Below, in pieces: positions 6,240-8,176 of a stretch of 8,176 nt of DNA (positions are counted from its first letter, which is position 1; the number at the start of each line of letters is the position of its first letter). Source of the DNA: Oscillospiraceae bacterium (lineage in GTDB: Bacteria; Bacillota; Clostridia; Oscillospirales; Ruminococcaceae); the NCBI GenBank assembly GCA_017828835.1, contig JAGAEK010000110.1, forward strand, positions 1 through 8,176, in the 5' to 3' direction. Made by a program: the position numbers and the translations under genes. The notes beneath the pieces are model-generated. The model was given only the letters and a program-made list of their open reading frames with translations, was not told where the DNA came from and made no database searches.

Positions 6240-7460
6240 ATGAAGAAAATCGCAATTATGGGCCACGGCGTCGTCGGAAGCGGCGTTGCCGAAGTCTTTT
6301 TCAAAAATTATGAAAATATCAAACGGAAAGTCAGAGACGACGCGGAGATCAAATATATCCTCGACCTGCGTGATTTTCCCTCTCTCCCTTATTCAGACAA
6401 ATTCACCAAAAATTTCGACGATATACTGAACGACCCCGAAATATCTCTCGTCGTCGAAACGATGGGCGGTCTCGAGCCGGCATATACATTTGTTAAAAAA
6501 TGCCTTCTCAGCAAAAAATCCGTCGTTACTTCAAACAAAGAGCTCGTCGCCGAAAAAGGCGCGGAATTACTCGCAATCGCAAAAGACTCAAACGTCAAAT
6601 TTTTGTTTGAAGCAAGCGTCGGCGGAGGTATTCCGATAATCCGCCCGCTCAGCCAATGCCTTGCCGCAAACGATATACTTGAAATAAACGGTATCCTCAA
6701 CGGGACTACGAATTACATACTTACCAACATGGTCAAAGAAAGCGTAGATTTTGACTGTGCTTTGAGACAAGCCCAATCTCTGGGGTATGCCGAACGCGAT
6801 CCTTCCGCCGATATACTCGGTCTTGACGCCTCAAGGAAAATATGTATCCTCGCTTCTATAGCCTACGGAAAACACGTATATCCTAAATGCGTTTTTGCTC
6901 AAGGTATTAACCAAATTTCTCTTGCCGATCTTGAATATGCAAAACTGGCAGGCGGTTCCGTAAAGCTTATCGCGAGCGCAAAACTCCTTGATTCGGGAAA
7001 AATCGCCGTTGAAACGTCCCCTGCTTTTATACCGTATTCTAACCCGCTCTCTTCCGTTGACGACGTTTTCAACGCCGTACACGTTCGCGGAAACAACGTC
7101 GGCGACGTTACCTTTATCGGCAGAGGCGCCGGTAAACTCCCGACGGCTTCAGCCGTAATGTCGGACGTTATTGAAGCTCTCGCCAGACCCGACTACGATC
7201 CTATGCTTTCATGGAACGATTCAGGATCCGATTTCATAATACCTCACGAATCTATTTCTCACCGTTTCTATCTGAGACTTACTTCTTCCGATTTCTCCCG
7301 TCTGGATACTATTATTAAAAATTCGGAAAAAATCGCTCAGTCGAAAACAGAAGTCGCTCTCATATCCGCACAAACGTCCTATTCAGAGCTTTCAAAAATC
7401 TCTTCTTTGCTCGCCGATGCGAAAATTACCGTTGCTTCGGCGTTTAGAGTACTCGAATAA
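6240..7460 (+). CDS. hom: Homoserine dehydrogenase
   Basis: It reduces aspartate semialdehyde to homoserine with NAD(P)H, the branch point to threonine and methionine in the cytoplasm. Of 406 residues, about 1-130 form the Rossmann domain: KIAIMGHGVVGSGVAE (3-18) with the nucleotide-binding GxGxxG-type loop, VVETMGG (71-77), and VVTSNKELV (95-103) with the conserved active-site Lys100. The catalytic domain follows with EASVGGGIPII (124-134), GILNGTTNYIL (151-161) and GYAERDPSADILGLDASRK (182-200), containing conserved acidic residues and Lys200. GRGAGKLPTASAV is the usual late motif. The C-terminal part from about 340 is ACT-like (HRFYLRL at its start) but short, and SSDFSRLD stands where DxPGVL is expected. 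This explains a length below the roughly 430 residues of many ACT-bearing homologues. It follows a ThrR-like regulator and is closed by a strong terminator; no thrB, thrC or aspartokinase gene is in the window. Confidence 0.93.
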   Translation: MKKIAIMGHGVVGSGVAEVFFKNYENIKRKVRDDAEIKYILDLRDFPSLPYSDKFTKNFDDILNDPEISLVVETMGGLEPAYTFVKKCLLSKKSVVTSNKELVAEKGAELLAIAKDSNVKFLFEASVGGGIPIIRPLSQCLAANDILEINGILNGTTNYILTNMVKESVDFDCALRQAQSLGYAERDPSADILGLDASRKICILASIAYGKHVYPKCVFAQGINQISLADLEYAKLAGGSVKLIASAKLLDSGKIAVETSPAFIPYSNPLSSVDDVFNAVHVRGNNVGDVTFIGRGAGKLPTASAVMSDVIEALARPDYDPMLSWNDSGSDFIIPHESISHRFYLRLTSSDFSRLDTIIKNSEKIAQSKTEVALISAQTSYSELSKISSLLADAKITVASAFRVLE

Positions 7461-7478
7461 TATTTTATCCTCCCATAT

Positions 7479-7511
7479 AAGCTCGGACTTTTAAAAAAGT
7501 CCGAGCTTTTT
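7479..7511 (+). terminator. Rho-independent terminator after hom
   Basis: AAGCTCGGACTTT (7479-7491) pairs perfectly over 13 bp with AAAGTCCGAGCTT (7496-7508) around a 4-base loop, and the T-run is 7507-7511. It lies 18 bp after the hom stop. The T-run is also the outer end of the 120-bp palindromic element that follows. Confidence 0.88.
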
Positions 7512-7626
7512 GATGCGCCCATAAGCCTTCGGCTTCGCCGGTTTTCGAAAATTCTTATAAAATTTACCACAATCTTTTATAAAACCGGCGCAACGCGACA
7601 AGCCGCGTTGATGGGCGCATCAAAAA
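7507..7626. repeat. 120-bp palindromic element with four-way-junction folding potential
   Basis: The ends TTTTTGATGCGCCCAT (7507-7522) and ATGGGCGCATCAAAAA (7611-7626) are perfect 16-bp inverted repeats. Inside, three helices abut without gaps. The first is AAGCC/GGCTT (7523-7535, 3-base loop). The second is CGCCGGTTTT/AAAACCGGCG (7536-7545 with 7581-7590), with an inner ATAAAA/TTTTAT (7557-7562 with 7575-7580). The third is CAACGCG/CGCGTTG (7591-7610, 6-base loop). All stems have exact complementarity. It starts 46 bp after hom and ends 10 bp before the spoVAE stop. I do not recognise it. It resembles the architecture of palindromic non-autonomous or REP-like elements, or of a structured RNA. 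It is not a tRNA: it is too long and lacks a T-arm and CCA-type acceptor. Confidence 0.8.
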
Positions 7627-7636
7627 TATACCCGTA

Positions 7637-7990
7637 TCACTTCGCATTCGGTCTGCATATAAGCGCCGCGATAAGCCCGAAAAACATTGCCGCCGTTATC
7701 CCCGCCGACGCTGCGCTTATTCCTCCGCTCATTACTCCCAAAAGTCCTTTTTCCCTGACCGATTCCTTTACGCCTTCAGCCAAAAGGTGCCCGAATCCGC
7801 TCAGCGGTACAGTCGCTCCTCCGCCTGCGAATTCGACCAGAGGCGCGTATATTCCGACTGCGGAAAGAATTACTCCTCCGACAACGTATCCGACAAGTAT
7901 CCTAGCGGGAGTCAACTTCGTTACATCGATAAATATCTGTCCTATCGCGCAAAGCAGTCCTCCGACAACAAATGCTCTTACATATTCCAT
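7637..7990 (-). CDS. spoVAE: Stage V sporulation protein AE (SpoVA channel component)
   Basis: SpoVAE is an inner spore membrane protein of the SpoVA complex, which imports Ca-dipicolinic acid into the developing forespore and releases it at germination. The 117 residues show the family pattern: a first helix FVVGGLLCAIGQIF (7-20), the conserved DVTKLTPARILVGYVVGGV (22-40), IYAPLVEFAGGGATVPLSGFG (47-67), an amphipathic LLAEGVKESVREKGLLG segment, and a last membrane helix from about 88 to 112. Length is normal. The start is fixed by an AGGGGTGAAGG ribosome binding site (8005-7995, -). The ATG overlaps the spoVAD stop by one base (TGATG), indicating translational coupling in the standard D-then-E order. 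No further spoVA gene follows downstream on this strand; the palindromic element does. Confidence 0.92.
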   Translation of the reverse strand: MEYVRAFVVGGLLCAIGQIFIDVTKLTPARILVGYVVGGVILSAVGIYAPLVEFAGGGATVPLSGFGHLLAEGVKESVREKGLLGVMSGGISAASAGITAAMFFGLIAALICRPNAK

Positions 7991-8175
7991 CAGACCTTCA
8001 CCCCTATTTTGTTTTTATTTGAAGAAAGATGCACAAGATGTGCTATTCCCGGAATAGACTCGCCCTGCTGCTGAGAAGTCGCACTCATAAGCGCTCCGGT
8101 AGCCATAAACAAAACGTCAGACAATTCGCCGCGCGAGATTCTGTTCATAATATATGAGCAAAGCGTTACCGCGGA
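7990..8175 (-). CDS. spoVAD: Stage V sporulation protein AD, C-terminal fragment (5' end outside window)
   Basis: Only the last 61 codons are present; the frame runs off the right edge. SpoVAD is the soluble, thiolase-fold, dipicolinic-acid-binding member of the SpoVA complex at the outer face of the inner spore membrane. The fragment contains CSYIMNRISRGELSDVLFMA followed by TGALMSATSQQQGESIPGIA. The ATGALMS-QQGESIPGIAH signature is highly characteristic of SpoVAD C-termini. The tail SSNKNKIGVKV is basic and not informative. Its stop codon overlaps the spoVAE ATG by one base. Confidence 0.92.
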   Translation of the reverse strand, partial: SAVTLCSYIMNRISRGELSDVLFMATGALMSATSQQQGESIPGIAHLVHLSSNKNKIGVKV

Positions 8176-8176
8176 A

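Noticed and set aside
7507..7626. tRNA or tmRNA reading of the cloverleaf-like element
   Set aside because: The helix lengths, the 120-bp size, a 16-bp closing stem and the absence of a T-loop consensus or anticodon arm do not fit a tRNA.
7608..8057. 149-codon plus-strand frame opposite spoVAE and spoVAD
   Set aside because: Its start lies inside the palindromic element and it is antisense to two clearly conserved sporulation genes.

Overview
The window looks like a chromosomal segment of a spore-forming, low-to-mid GC Bacillota, most likely a member of the Clostridia. The spoVAD-spoVAE pair and a YtvI-type membrane protein point to endosporulation. Strong GGAGG-type ribosome binding sites, a DUF4358 lipoprotein and a ThrR/PheB-type ACT regulator beside homoserine dehydrogenase fit the same group. 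I cannot name a genus from sequence alone, and I see no phage, insertion sequence, CRISPR or rRNA/tRNA genes.

Layout. Bases 1-2646 (+) hold the 3' part of lexA followed 11 bp later by a complete, divergent type IIA topoisomerase A subunit (ParC/GyrA-like), probably one operon, closed by a hairpin terminator at 2755-2788. A clear extended -10 promoter (2791-2819) then drives a pyridoxal/pyridoxamine kinase (2861-3742, +). A small DUF4358 lipoprotein gene follows (3842-4405, +) and converges on a YtvI/AI-2E family membrane protein gene (4417-5508, -). The hairpin between these two lies inside the last codons of the minus-strand gene. After a 236-bp divergent intergenic region, a ThrR/PheB-like HTH-ACT regulator (5745-6197, +) and homoserine dehydrogenase (6240-7460, +) form a threonine/methionine branch-point unit ending in a 13-bp stem terminator. 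The right end carries spoVAE and the 3' end of spoVAD on the minus strand; these encode dipicolinic-acid channel components of the spore.

How the genes relate. LexA and the topoisomerase subunit connect SOS control with chromosome topology and decatenation. The ACT regulator and Hom form a likely sensor/enzyme pair: the standalone ACT protein keeps the DEPGVL ligand-loop motif, while the C-terminal ACT-like part of Hom has lost it. The spoVA genes belong to a separate minus-strand sporulation operon.

Most unusual feature. Between the convergent hom and spoVAE genes lies a 120-bp element (7507-7626). It has perfect 16-bp terminal inverted repeats enclosing three further hairpins that abut with no unpaired base between helices, so it can be drawn as a complete four-way junction. 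It overlaps the hom terminator T-tract. I do not recognise it. It could be a palindromic MITE/REP-like element, a structured RNA, or a barrier between convergent transcription units.
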